DNA of 64,000 nt. Source: Maniola hyperantus. Its lineage: Eukaryota > Arthropoda > Insecta > Lepidoptera > Nymphalidae. Within the stretch, counting starts at the first letter, position 1. Every line of letters starts with the position of its first letter. The stretch covers positions 4,712,001-4,776,000 of the forward strand of contig NC_048546.1 in the NCBI RefSeq assembly GCF_902806685.2. Direction: 5' to 3'. The notes below the pieces were generated by a model. That model did no database searches. It was given only the letters and a program-made list of their open reading frames with translations, and had not been told where the DNA came from. Shown here piece by piece: positions 1-10,086 of this stretch. The position numbers and the translations under genes are program-made.

Positions 1-1229
1 AGAATACAATTATATTCAAATAAACTTGTAATACTGAATATACAATTACATAGTTACTTTTGAATTATGTGTATTTTATTTAGTTTGTATGGCTAATGCT
101 GGACTTGGGACGTGATTATGAACTTAAAAAAAGTATAGTCTTGTTTGTGAAATACATATCATCCTAAAGGTTTCTTGCTAAAGGCCATCATTTACTGGTT
201 CTGGCTAATAACCGTCAGCATACTCGAGGGAGGCCAAAAAAAACACGCTATTTTCCCTTAAAGGTACCGCGGGCGCCTTTCTTGATCGGTATGCAGTCGG
301 ACCACTAGCACAACTGGTTTGAACGTGAGAAATGGGCAGCCCGCAGCGTACGTTGCCCGATATACCCCTTGGGTGATATGCTGAACTAATAACACTCCAG
401 CGAACTGAATAACATTGATTCTTTCGCTTTCTCGAATATATAGCATTTTTATTTTATTTTATTTATTAGACACAACAATAACAGATTAAGACAATAATAA
501 CCAAGTAATACAAGCCATGAATTATAAAAACTAGTCACTCCCCAAAAAAAGTGTGTACAGAAGCATTATAAAGTAACGGACGTGTCACTATTAAACAATA
601 CCAAGCTACATTTATAATGAAAGAAAACAGAACTAAACATTTGCTAAAAATCGCACACTAAATAAAGTACATGTTATTGTGATAGTAATTATACAAAAAA
701 AAACTTTGAAAATGTATAAATGTTAAAATGTAGATATACGTAGCTTTATTTAAAACGTTTAATATCTGGTGTCATTATTCATTGAGTACTAGGTAAAAAT
801 ATGTACCATTTGGAAACAAAGTGATGATAATAGAGTTTTACAAGGAAACCGTTAGCAGTAGCAAGTGGCATCGATATCGTAAGTGAACAGCAATTTATAT
901 TACAGTTTATACACATATCGAACTCATCGAGTTCTGTTTATCGTAAATTAACCCGATGACGACTAGGTATTGAAAACGAGCCCGCACTTGGCAAACGTCC
1001 GTGTTGTAAAACAGACAAATAATAATTTAGAGAGGTCTGCTGCGGCTTAAAACGGGCTTAAAATAGCAATGTGTTCATAAACCCAATATGAGTTTACGCA
1101 GAGCTAGCATTCGCGGGAATGAGGTCAAACGAGTTGGCATACGTTCACTCTGTCTTCGGGAACTTTTGAAACTTGAAATATAACAACCCAATAAAATATA
1201 ATATAAGGTCAAAGAGTGGGTCTAAGATG
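1..1229. other. gene-free AT-rich stretch
   Basis: No exon is recognisable. Bases 250-440 are richer in GC than their surroundings and end in a run of ATTTT units at 444-468, which could be the minus-strand 3' tail of a decayed LINE; no coding homology is visible. Bases 960-1160 are a second GC-richer patch without an open frame. Confidence 0.5.
444..468. repeat. ATTTT/ATTT simple repeat
   Basis: An imperfect run of ATTTT and ATTT units. It may be simple sequence or the reverse complement of a LINE tail. Confidence 0.6.
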
Positions 1230-1675
1230 AAAAAAAACCCCGGACAATTGCGAGTCAGATTCGTGCACTACGGGTTTCGTACTACAGTCGTATTTTTTCG
1301 ACATTTTGCACGATGAATCAAAAACTGTAATAAATAAAAATAAATAAAACTCTGTTTTAGAATGTACAGTTAAAGCCCTTTCATAATATGATACCCTACT
1401 TGGTTTATTAATCTTACTTTGAAAGTTGATAATATTAATTATTTGTTCATGAATACATTTTAATTTTTTTTTGTGATGTAACCAGAAATTCACGGTTTAC
1501 GGATTTTTTCCCTTACGTGTGCTATACAACCTACCTACCTGCCAAATTTCATTATTCTAGTTCAACGGGAAGTACCCTATAGGTTTCTTGCCAGACAGAC
1601 AGACAGACAGACACACAACAAAGTGATCCTATAGGAGCTCCGTTTTTCCTTTTGAGTTACGGAAGGATTTTAAAA
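1230..1675 (+). repeat. R2 interspersed repeat, near full length (body type a)
   Basis: It opens with a decayed A-run plus CCGGACAATTGCGAGTCAG, which corresponds to the conserved R2 start AAAACCGGCCAAGTGCGAGT, and runs through TTTTTTCGACATTTTGCACG to a GACA microsatellite at about 1592-1612. It closes with CTCCGTTTTTCCTTTTGAG. The same ends recur at 38.0, 40.4, 51.6-52.2 and 55.8-56.2 kb. No open frame supports a protein, so its class is unknown; it is a non-autonomous repeat. Confidence 0.7.
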
Positions 1676-2800
1676 TCGTAAATCAAGACAAATAACTAGT
1701 TACTTTAGGTATTAAATCTAAATGTCGTTATCAGTATGTTTACACAAGTAGTAAACATATTATGACTGATGACTTGTTATTTAACATGTGTAATGATAAT
1801 ATAAACAAAATATATCACGAGAGCTATATTTGGATAGCAAAATAACACTAACATTATCTCATTTATGACTCTTCTATCGGGCAATAAATTCTTACAAACT
1901 ATGTATGTACTGTTTTTATTACAAATATGTTTCATCACAATGTGTGACAACATTTACTCATTACATATTATTAAGAGGAAAACAATAATTTACTGAAAAA
2001 CGCTTTGATGTTAAAGTGACATTAATTTAGTATGCAACACGAAGTAATAAAGTTGAATTTATGTAGGTACTCAAATTTTATAGTATCTACCTATACCCAA
2101 AAATTTTGCGAACATAAAAAACTCAACGTCAAGAATTAGGGCCTTACTTTAGCAACTTTACAAGTAACAACAGTTAATATTTATGCATATAGAAAAAAAT
2201 TACCAAACCAGTTTCTGATGTGTTTTACAAAACCTACGCAAAACCAACAAAAAAGTATTACAAAAACTACATGCAAACAGGAAGCATGAAATTCAGAAAT
2301 AGGTAAATCTTTTTTTAGATTGTGTGAATAATATGAAGAGCTCTATATATTTGCCGTGGCTATAAATCTTGTCGATGTTGATGAAATGTAAACAGATCAA
2401 GGTGGAAGAAATCAACGCAATGTATGGTTGTTCACTGAATTTAAATCATTTGCGTCAATCTGACATTATAATTTCAATGTAGTCCGAACTCCGAGACAAG
2501 TGCTAAGCAGTAAGCTATTTACAGAATATCGGAAAGTAGCGGATAATACAAATAATATCCGAAATCAGTTCTCAATTTTTACCAAAAGCAAATTAATAAT
2601 TTAAAATATGAAATAAACAAAAGTAATATAGACAGTGTCAATGAATCGAAATTACAAGTATGCACCTACTTATCTAACTAAGCTAGCTAGCAAGAGCAAC
2701 CCAAGTTCCAAATCGTAAAAATATCATGTTTATAGCATAACAAACAATAAAAGCCATTTAAAATCACTGCGAGCAAAATTCCCATGGCCATCGGAAACAA
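1676..2800. other. gene-free AT-rich stretch
   Basis: Unique-looking AT-rich DNA with no recognisable element or exon. Confidence 0.5.
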
Positions 2801-3030
2801 TAACAGAATTTGCGAGCCCGGAGAACAATCGGTGGAGTGGAAACCAGAGAGCGATATAAATCAAACTAAGCATTGCGTGCACTGGCCGGCCATAGATCCT
2901 CCAGTTTCGTTTCTGTACGCCTTCCCGCCGCGCAGTTTATAATAATTACTGAGTACTTTCGCCAACCAACCGCTCGACGCCATCTTGCTATTTATATTGC
3001 AAAATGGCCGCGCGCACAGCACGTGTTCCT
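2790..3030. promoter_or_regulatory. GC-richer island with Pho/YY1-like and E-box motifs
   Basis: A GC-richer island in AT-rich surroundings. It contains GCCATCTTG at 2979-2987, AAAATGGCCG at 3001-3010 and the E-box CACGTG at 3020-3025. A short open frame at 2873-3070 has no recognisable domain and no clear splice context. A conserved regulatory element or an untranslated first exon is the more natural reading, but nothing here proves function. Confidence 0.3.
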
Positions 3031-3381
3031 TTTCTTTAGTTATTTAAAGGAACATGAAACCAGTGCATAATACGAATGCTGCGAATAATTTTATGAGACT
3101 ATTCAAATCTTAACTTGGATAACGCTTTTGTATTAACTTGCATGCGAGTTTAAAGAGCGTTTAAAGTTGTAAACGCTAACAAGGTCTTGAAGAATTTACA
3201 TTGAATAGGGAGCCGTTAAGTTGCGAGTTGCGATGTACTGAGTGGCAATGAAGGTCACCTTGACCAACCGACCGTAGTATTTACCTTGATATCTGACCGA
3301 ATACGTTAGTTGCTAATGAGTTCTTAAATTGTAGATAATTATAATTTGCAATGAAAAATATTTCACCTAAAATATTAAATA

Positions 3382-3600
3382 CTAGCTGATGCCCGCGACT
3401 TCGTACGCGTGGGTTTAGGTTTTTAAAAATCCTGTGGGAACTCTTAAATTTTCCGGGATAAAAAGTAGCCTATGTCCTTCCCCGGGTTGCAAGCTACCTC
3501 TGTACCAAATTTCGTCAAAATCGGTTGAACGGTTGAGCCGTGAAAAGCTAGCAGACAGACAGACAGACACACACTTTCGCATTTATAATATTAGTATGGA
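3382..3600 (-). mobile_element. HelA, complete non-autonomous Helitron-like element
   Basis: Read on the minus strand it begins TCCATACTAATATTATAAATG, carries a GTCT microsatellite near the 5' end, and ends with a GC-rich hairpin followed by GGGCATCAGCTAG. The flanking bases are A (3381 side) and T (3601 side), so insertion is between A and T with no target duplication. 5'-TC, a subterminal hairpin, 3'-CTAG and an A/T target are the known Helitron signature. Length 219 bp, no coding capacity, so it would need Rep/helicase in trans. Confidence 0.8.
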
Positions 3601-3601
3601 T

Positions 3602-4220
3602 GAAAATGTATTAGCGATTTAATTTGCGTATTTTGTATTTAGATTTTGCACCTATACCTATTTTAATTACTCAAGTGACTACTTACGAACCTTTTGAGAA
3701 AACCTGACGCATTGGTATGCTTACATAATCTATAAAAATATTACATAAAGTAGCAAAATAATAAAGTTTTTGTAATATTTTATTGATTGGTAAAATATTT
3801 TAATATTAAAATTGAACTCTAAAGATAAGTAGATAGGTAGGTACATGACTTTTGTAAACAACTTCATAATATTATATTAAAGTCCTTCAGGCTACATTTA
3901 CAAGAGACGTTGTTGAAATAGTTAATTGAACAGAGAATGCATATCAGTTAACTACTTGATAAGAAAATCGCACAACTAATACTTATGACACTCAGACTGA
4001 TAAACTGTTATCAACTACAAGTAGGCCGAACGAATGAAATAATATAATGCGACACATTCATTTGAAGAATAAGTGTTAATTGACTGGGACGGCAGGACTA
4101 CTATGCTACAATGTGTTTCTGTTCTTTATTAGCTTTTGTCATCAGGTTTGCTCACTTGTAGTTTGAATCAAGCTGTATTTCAGGTTATACGTTTCAGTAG
4201 ACTGATTTAGATTTAGGTTG
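3602..4220. other. gene-free AT-rich stretch
   Basis: Nothing recognisable. Confidence 0.5.
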
Positions 4221-4439
4221 TAGAAGTATTTTGATTTTGACTTCAAAATGTGGAAATTTTATCTTAATGTATAGACAAACTACTGATTTTTATAAAGTAA
4301 AAAAGCATAGAAGAAAAGATGACGAAGAACATAATAATAAATTAATGATAAATGGAAGAAAATGACTGTTTCCGGGCAGGAAATTAAAGAAGACAATTTG
4401 CATGCAGATTTTGCAAGGGCGACTGCTTAGTGTGCAGAG
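4221..4439 (+). repeat. diverged local duplication, copy 1
   Basis: It starts TAGAAGTATT...GACTTCAAAATG and ends GAAGACAATTT...GCTTAGTGTGCAGAG. Copy 2 begins 250 bases downstream with the same order of blocks. It is somewhat shorter than copy 2 because it lacks part of the middle. No protein is encoded. Confidence 0.65.
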
Positions 4440-4470
4440 CAATTAGATTAAGATCGTATTATTAAAATTG

Positions 4471-4720
4471 TAAAAGTATTATTCTGACTTCAAAATGCGA
4501 AAGTTTCATCTCAGTGAATGAACAGACAAACAAGTATTTCTCAAAAGAACAGAATACAAGATGTTCTAATAATAGAAGCAAAGTGTGATAATGACAAATG
4601 GATGAAAACGGCCATGTCTCGTCAGTTTCCGCTGTGAGGTTTGCACTTCAGGCACAGGAAACTAAATTTGAAGACAATTTCTATGCAGATCTTGCAAAGG
4701 CGATCGCTTAGTATGCAGAG
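4471..4720 (+). repeat. diverged local duplication, copy 2
   Basis: It starts TAAAAGTATT...GACTTCAAAATG and ends GAAGACAATTT...GCTTAGTATGCAGAG. It contains about 30 extra bases in the middle (around 4605-4650) relative to copy 1. The two copies are separated by about 30 bases and are well diverged, so the event is old. Confidence 0.65.
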
Positions 4721-5600
4721 AGTTTTGCGGGCCAATGGCGGGCGGCTATCGGCGTCCAGCGCCTGTTACATATGTATGAGCAAGCACTTGAACACAGCAC
4801 ACGTTACTTAGCCGTGACACACATCTACGCCAATAACAATTTAATTAATTTTCTCTTTATCTACCTAACTACATATCTTATGATATATTATGGACATCCC
4901 AAGGATAAATTTCAAATTTTAATAAATGTTTATTCTAATGAACAGTTATGAAAGACGAGTAAATAAAAGATATAGCGTGATTAGAGACTTTTTAGAAATA
5001 TGTATAGAACATTACGTTAAGTATGACATCATTTAGCACCGTTGAGAAATAATGAGAATAGTGAATTCCTAGTATTATAGATCAGATAGAGAACAATGAT
5101 GCGACGATAACGTTCCTATCTTAAAGACAACAAATAAAAAGGCATATGGGAAAACATTATAATATTATGTAACAATGTGAATTTACCCTTTTCTTAGATA
5201 TGAATAAACTAAGTTAACTATGTAACTAAAAATTCTAAGTTGTTTAAAAGAAGCACTTATTAAAAAGTAATATCCACATGTGTTGAGTTTATTTCTTCAA
5301 CGTTAACATGCGTTAGCTAACGACTTCTAACTGACATTCCTCATTTCCATGTGTGATACGAAACACTCACCTACTAGTTATTTTTATCCAAACATTATAT
5401 GAGCGTACGTTATTAAAAATAATCATTTTATTACGTGGATTGTCTCTTAGATTTATATTAGTACGGATTCAAAATTAGTGAAATAAGCGTTGAGTTTAAT
5501 AAAAGCACATTGCAGAGTCGAAGTAGAGCTTTCTATTAGAGCAAAATAGGATAAACAAACAAAGTCTGCAAAAGATGTGATCGACCAAATGGTTAGGGGG
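4721..5600. other. gene-free AT-rich stretch
   Basis: No recognisable exon or element. Bases 4725-4790 are slightly GC-richer. Confidence 0.5.
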
Positions 5601-5639
5601 AAAAAACGTAAATTGCAAATTGCGATGCACAATAGAAAA

Positions 5640-5830
5640 GAAACGAGAATGAAGCATGCGGAGTGGTGGTGCGCGACGTGGGAAAGCGAATGGCGGCATT
5701 GGCGGCCATCTTGGAGTGGGTTCGTTCGGAAAATATCACGTGTCCACGCGTCCGCCTGGTAACAGAGTACAAACGCTAAACGGAGCGTAACAATTCATGC
5801 ACGCCACGTGCTTTTTCTGTTTGTGAAACA
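5640..5830. promoter_or_regulatory. GC-rich island with GCCATCTTG and two CACGTG E-boxes
   Basis: GCCATCTTG lies at 5705-5713, preceded by GGCGGCATTGGCG. Perfect CACGTG E-boxes are at 5737-5742 and 5805-5810, 68 bases apart. Short overlapping frames on both strands have no domain signature. In insects CACGTG is a typical bHLH site (for example CLOCK/CYCLE or MYC/MAX) and GCCAT is the Pho/YY1 core; the combination suggests an enhancer or promoter, by inference only. Confidence 0.35.
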
Positions 5831-5849
5831 TTCCTCTCCTCTCACTCGC

Positions 5850-7370
5850 ATATATTTACTATTGATTGGCGCGCACCCCTCTGGGCTAAAGATAAATTTG
5901 TCTCTGTATTCACTGCAATGACTTATATGTTGATTCACTGCAATGCTGTGTTGGCAATGTGACTAGCAATTTATACATAGGTATTGTACATAATATTATG
6001 GTACCTAACGTTCATGACAAATTAAACTATCTAGCAGCGGCACAGAAGCGCACGTACCAAAATACCTACTTGAATACCTACGCACTTAAAAAGTCTTTGG
6101 ATACATTAATTTAAAAAATGTCTATAAGTAAATTACTTGGTACTTGAAAAAAGTTTTCATACAGTAGCCATCAATATAATCCTAATTTATATTCAACAAA
6201 AACATAATATTCAAACTCAGACATGATGACCTGTTTCGTTCCAAGCTAGTTCGACCTTTAAAATTATGACCGAAACTAAATCTGGGACAACACTATAAAG
6301 GCAATCTTTCTCAATGGGACAAATAAGGGGTTAAAGTGAGTTTGATACGGATCAAACAGACGCTTATATTACTTTGTAGCGTGTAGGTGTACTTGCTATA
6401 GTAGGTATTAATGTTTTCGTGACAAACGTTTCCTCCACGACCCATCACGCTATGCGTGACTCACTAACTTTATACTGTTTTGTTATTATTACGTTAAAGC
6501 GTTGTTGCCAGCTCTACAATGTGGCTACAATGTTTTTTATGTCTTACTTTATCCTGTTTTCTTTGTATCCCATTTATACCTGCTCTCTTTTACATGGGAT
6601 GGCTTGGGATTTTAAACAGAGTGCTAACAGAGTTTTATTCTTGGTGTTAAGTTTTGTGTACATAAACAAAAAAAAAACAATCCTACAGTTACACCAATAG
6701 TTTTTTTTTCTAATAACCTTGAAGTCTGAATTAAGTGGATCAGCATCTTGGCCTGAAAATTATATGTACGTAGGTAGGTAGTAACTAAAATGTTTTGATT
6801 GATTTATAGGTGTCTTGTTAAAGTTTCTAACCAATTTCGAACTGCACTCATTACGCAATTTTCTGCGTCCCCTTCGAGCTCACTGGACACCGGTTACGTT
6901 CACTCTTGCATACAAAATATATGGTTAACGACCATGCACTAATAAAACATGTGTTTTAACATTTAAGTATGTGAAAATACCTACATATCAGCCTATCGTT
7001 TCAGTCACTGAGCTTGTTTGCTCCAGTCGATCCGTTATTACCTCAATATTTACCTCAAATTATTTGTTTTGGTAAAGTCATAGGTACTTAGGTAGTTACT
7101 CTTTTTAATATTTTGTCAAGTGTGTTTCCAGTATCCTAATTACAAGCTACATTACGGTTACCTTGATCATTAAATTTAACTTCTAAGTTCTACCGTATCT
7201 AAAACTCCCATAACATCTACGGAAATCGCCATAATTTAAAAGCTATCAAAATAAAAACAAGTTCTCGTTGCGGTCGTGCAATTTGTGAAATTTAATGTAA
7301 AAAATATGCGAAAAAAATTTAGGCAGGTACCTAAGTAATAAAAAAAATAACGGAAAACGAATCTGGAGGG
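5850..7370. other. gene-free AT-rich stretch
   Basis: AT-rich DNA with GTAGGTAGGTA-type runs (for example 6771-6782). A 93-codon frame at 6419-6700 is low-complexity and hydrophobic with no splice signals; I treat it as chance. Confidence 0.5.
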
Positions 7371-7375
7371 AAAGG

Positions 7376-7610
7376 AACAGAGAGATCAGACGGTGTGCTG
7401 AGAGAGTGAGACAGTGGAGCACGCCATCTTGCTTGCATCGCAACTCTTTAGTCACGCGCGGTGGAGCAGCGTTTCTATTTTTTGCGCGCTCTCGTTTGAC
7501 CTCGTTGGTTTATCGTTATCAAACGACTCTAATAATAAATGGATTTCGCTTGTCGTGAATAGTAGAGCGAACACAACCAGCTTCGCAATAACTTAGATAA
7601 CCTTCGAGCG
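7376..7610. promoter_or_regulatory. GC-richer island with GAGA and Pho/YY1-like motifs
   Basis: GAGAG occurs at 7380-7384 and GAGAGAG at 7400-7406, followed by GCCATCTTG at 7423-7431, then GCGCG-rich sequence to about 7490. GAGAG is the GAGA-factor/Pipsqueak site and GCCAT the Pho core in Drosophila; clustering of the two is typical of Polycomb response elements. This is motif reading only. Confidence 0.35.
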
Positions 7611-8146
7611 GGATCATCATTTATAACAATAATAATTACGTACCTATGTGAGCCGTAGGTACAGAGGCAGCTGTTACATTAATTAATAATATAATCTGGA
7701 TATACTAAGTATGTACATATATTATTAATATCGTAAACAAGTTTATTAATACATATTTCCAATATTAACATCATACCTACTTATTAATGTCACTGAAGTT
7801 TGGTCGAATGGGCTGACCGAAATATGTTATAATTACACAGTCCGTCAGCACCTTTTTGTTGCTTCGGTGTCATGAATTTATTTATTTATCGACGATACAG
7901 GATCAATTTACGACATCGTTATTAAATTATTATACCTACATTGTAAAACTTCATTTTTACATACTTTATCAGCACCGCATTTTATCAAAATCTACTTAGT
8001 CATCAAACTCCCTCTTTCAAAGTTTTATGTGCTTGGTAAAAAATTCTAGACACAGGCTTATCTACAATCTGATTTGATGGAAAGTGACATGGTCTACGAT
8101 GAACCGCTTTAAGGCCTCAAAGATAAATAATAAGGAAAGTTTCAAT
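7610..8146. other. gene-free AT-rich stretch
   Basis: Nothing recognisable. Confidence 0.5.
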
Positions 8147-8262
8147 GAATCAATCAATCAGCCCTGTTTGCGTCCACTGCTGGACATAGGCCTGCCCAAG
8201 AGCGCGCCACCACACACGATCCTCATCCACCCACTCCCCGCTACCTACTTAAGGTCGTCAGT
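8147..8262 (-). mobile_element. RTE-like LINE, 3' terminal fragment
   Basis: The plus strand reads CAGCCCTGTTTGCGTCCACT...GGACATAGGCCTGCCCAAGAGCGCGCC, the reverse complement of the 3' end of the RTE-like LINE at 61.6 kb, which ends ...GGCCTATGTCCAGCAGTGGACGCAAACAGG. The ATCAATCAATCAG at about 8149-8161 matches the tail side. It is 5'-truncated to about 115 bp, with no usable coding frame. Confidence 0.7.
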
Positions 8263-8364
8263 CTAGCGAGTTTGATGTCGTCCCACGGAAAGTTTACCAC
8301 AAACTAATTAAACCTTACTAAAGGGATATCAAAACATTCCGCAACAGCAGTCACAACAATACCC

Positions 8365-8530
8365 TAAGGCTGCCTGTCCACTGGTGCGGAGCGGAGCGGA
8401 GATGTGTATTGTTGACCAATCAGAGTTTTGTCAGATAACGGAATGAAATTATCACGTTATTTATCGACAATCTGATTGGTTTGCTCAACACATCTCCGCT
8501 CCGCTCCGCACCAGTGGACAGGCAGCCTTA
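8365..8530. mobile_element. 166-bp hairpin MITE with 43-bp perfect inverted ends
   Basis: The left end (8365-8407) and the right end (8488-8530) are perfect inverted repeats of 43 bases, starting TAAGGCTGCCTGTCCACTGG and containing the triplet-like GGTGCGGAGCGGAGCGGAG. Inside that, imperfect pairing continues through CCAATCAGA. No transposase is encoded. I see no clear target-site duplication, so its superfamily is unresolved. The perfect arms suggest recent insertion or selection for the palindrome. Confidence 0.8.
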
Positions 8531-8775
8531 GTCAGAACTTATTGCCCCAAACTCTACGTCCCACTTAACCTCGTTAATGGCAAAACTCGTAGTCAATTAG
8601 CAAGCCAATAGTTTTGAACTTTTGACAGCTGTAAACGATCACAATTGGCTACTAACAGAACAACTGTAATAAAGTAACCATTAACTGCTATCATATCCTA
8701 CTTAGTACCTATCTACCTACTTTCTATGAGATTAGGAATTAAGAAAAGAAAAATGAACAAAATGATTTTAAGATT

Positions 8776-9148
8776 ACACAAATTTCAAACCCCGATTTTT
8801 ATCCCTTAGGGGTTGAATTTTCAAAAATCCTTTCTTAGCAGATGTCTACGTCATTATTAGCTTTCTGCATACCAAATTTTAGCCCGATCCGTTCAGTAGT
8901 TTTTTTTTTTTTTTTTTTTTAAAGAATATTAGCCAAATTAAATGACTAATATTCCCCTTTCCTCTCCAATTAAGCGTCAGGCTTGTGCTAGGAGAAGGTA
9001 CGACAATAGTGCAACGGGCGGGATTTGAACCGTCGACCTTTCGGTTTTCAGTCCACTCCTATACCGGTTGAGCTATTGAGGCTCAAAAGTTTGAGCTGTG
9101 CGTTGATAGAGCAGTCAGTCAGTCAGTCAGCTTTTGCATTTATGTATA
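8776..9148 (-). mobile_element. HelB copy interrupted by a SINE
   Basis: The left part (8776-8897) and the right part (9093-9148) are consecutive pieces of the HelB family: ACAAATTTCAAACCCC...CCCGATCCGTTCAGT, then TTGAGCTGTGCGTTGATAG and CAGTCAGTCAGTCAG. The SINE sits exactly between them. The 3' terminus (CTAG end) is missing on the low-coordinate side. Confidence 0.7.
8903..9087 (-). mobile_element. tRNA-derived SINE inserted in HelB
   Basis: On the minus strand it starts with a tRNA-like head: A box TAGCTCAACCGGTATAGG at 9058-9075 and B box GGTTCAAATCCC at 9020-9031, with GACTGAAAAC between them resembling a tRNA-Phe(GAA) anticodon arm. It ends in poly(A), seen as T at 8900-8920. The 5-bp duplication AGTTT flanks it (8898-8902 and 9088-9092). 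Removing it restores an uninterrupted HelB sequence. Confidence 0.85.
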
Positions 9149-10051
9149 TTGTATGTATTTAGATTAGCGTTAATAATAAAGTAGTTATGGTTACTTTTTC
9201 TTATGTTATAGCTTTTCTGTCTGAGTTTTTCCAATAACGCCCTTAAAATGTTTACTGCTGAAGCATCATACATTACTGAAATAAAAGCGTTTGTAGAACA
9301 ATGTAAGATTTCGTCCTCAACATTTCGCAACATTTTATTTAATGAGCTGTTACACAGTCAACATCATTATACCTATTAATATAGAACTAAAACAGCAGTA
9401 AAATTGCCCAGACTGATATCACAATTCCCTAGAGACAAGTCAAAGTCACCTTTACAATATAATGTCACGCCGTCCAAAGTTCTATAAAATAAATTAGTCA
9501 GAGAATTCAGAAACAAAAGATTGTTTCTACGTTATTCCAAATATTATTTTGCAACATTCCAAATGAGATCTTACGAAGCCTGCATTCAACGTGTTACCTT
9601 TGTTGTAACAATAACACTAGATATTATAAAACTCTTAATACTCATTCCTAGAACAAAATCATGAATAATTTCAGACAAGTCAAGGTCGCCACTAACACGA
9701 GTCGACTAGAAACAAAATGCTCGGCGATCACGTTCAATCGGTCGTGACTTAACTCGTTCTTTGTTAAATAAACGACTCAAAATTATACGAAACAGCGTAA
9801 GTTATCGCTTTCGTGCTTGGATATCTAATCACCTAATATCGTACCTATCCCATGATAAATGTTTTTGTTTAAACTACATTACCTACTTACTGATATTATG
9901 AGTGGTAAGGATCGGTGATTATTATTACAAAAAATTTATTATGTATTAAATTATTTATTGGTGAAGAGTCATTATACATATAATATTATGCTTGGTACCT
10001 ATAGATGATATTATACTAACGTTGCAAATAACTAACATAATAACTTTCAGC
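9149..10051. other. gene-free AT-rich stretch
   Basis: Nothing recognisable apart from scattered TACCTAC runs. Confidence 0.5.
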
Positions 10052-10086
10052 ACTTTGCCAGTAGTTATTACTACTACTGGCAAAGT
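10052..10086. repeat. perfect 14-bp hairpin
   Basis: ACTTTGCCAGTAGT (10052-10065) and its exact reverse complement (10073-10086) are separated by 7 bases. It is a short stable palindrome of unknown role, too short for a pre-miRNA. Confidence 0.7.

Noticed and set aside
9020..9087. tRNA gene on the minus strand
   Set aside because: The A and B boxes belong to a SINE: poly(A) tail, target duplication, and poor acceptor-stem pairing.
9107..9131. CAGTCAGTCAGTCAGTCAG run as a CRISPR-like or regulatory repeat
   Set aside because: It is the internal microsatellite of HelB, found in other copies too.
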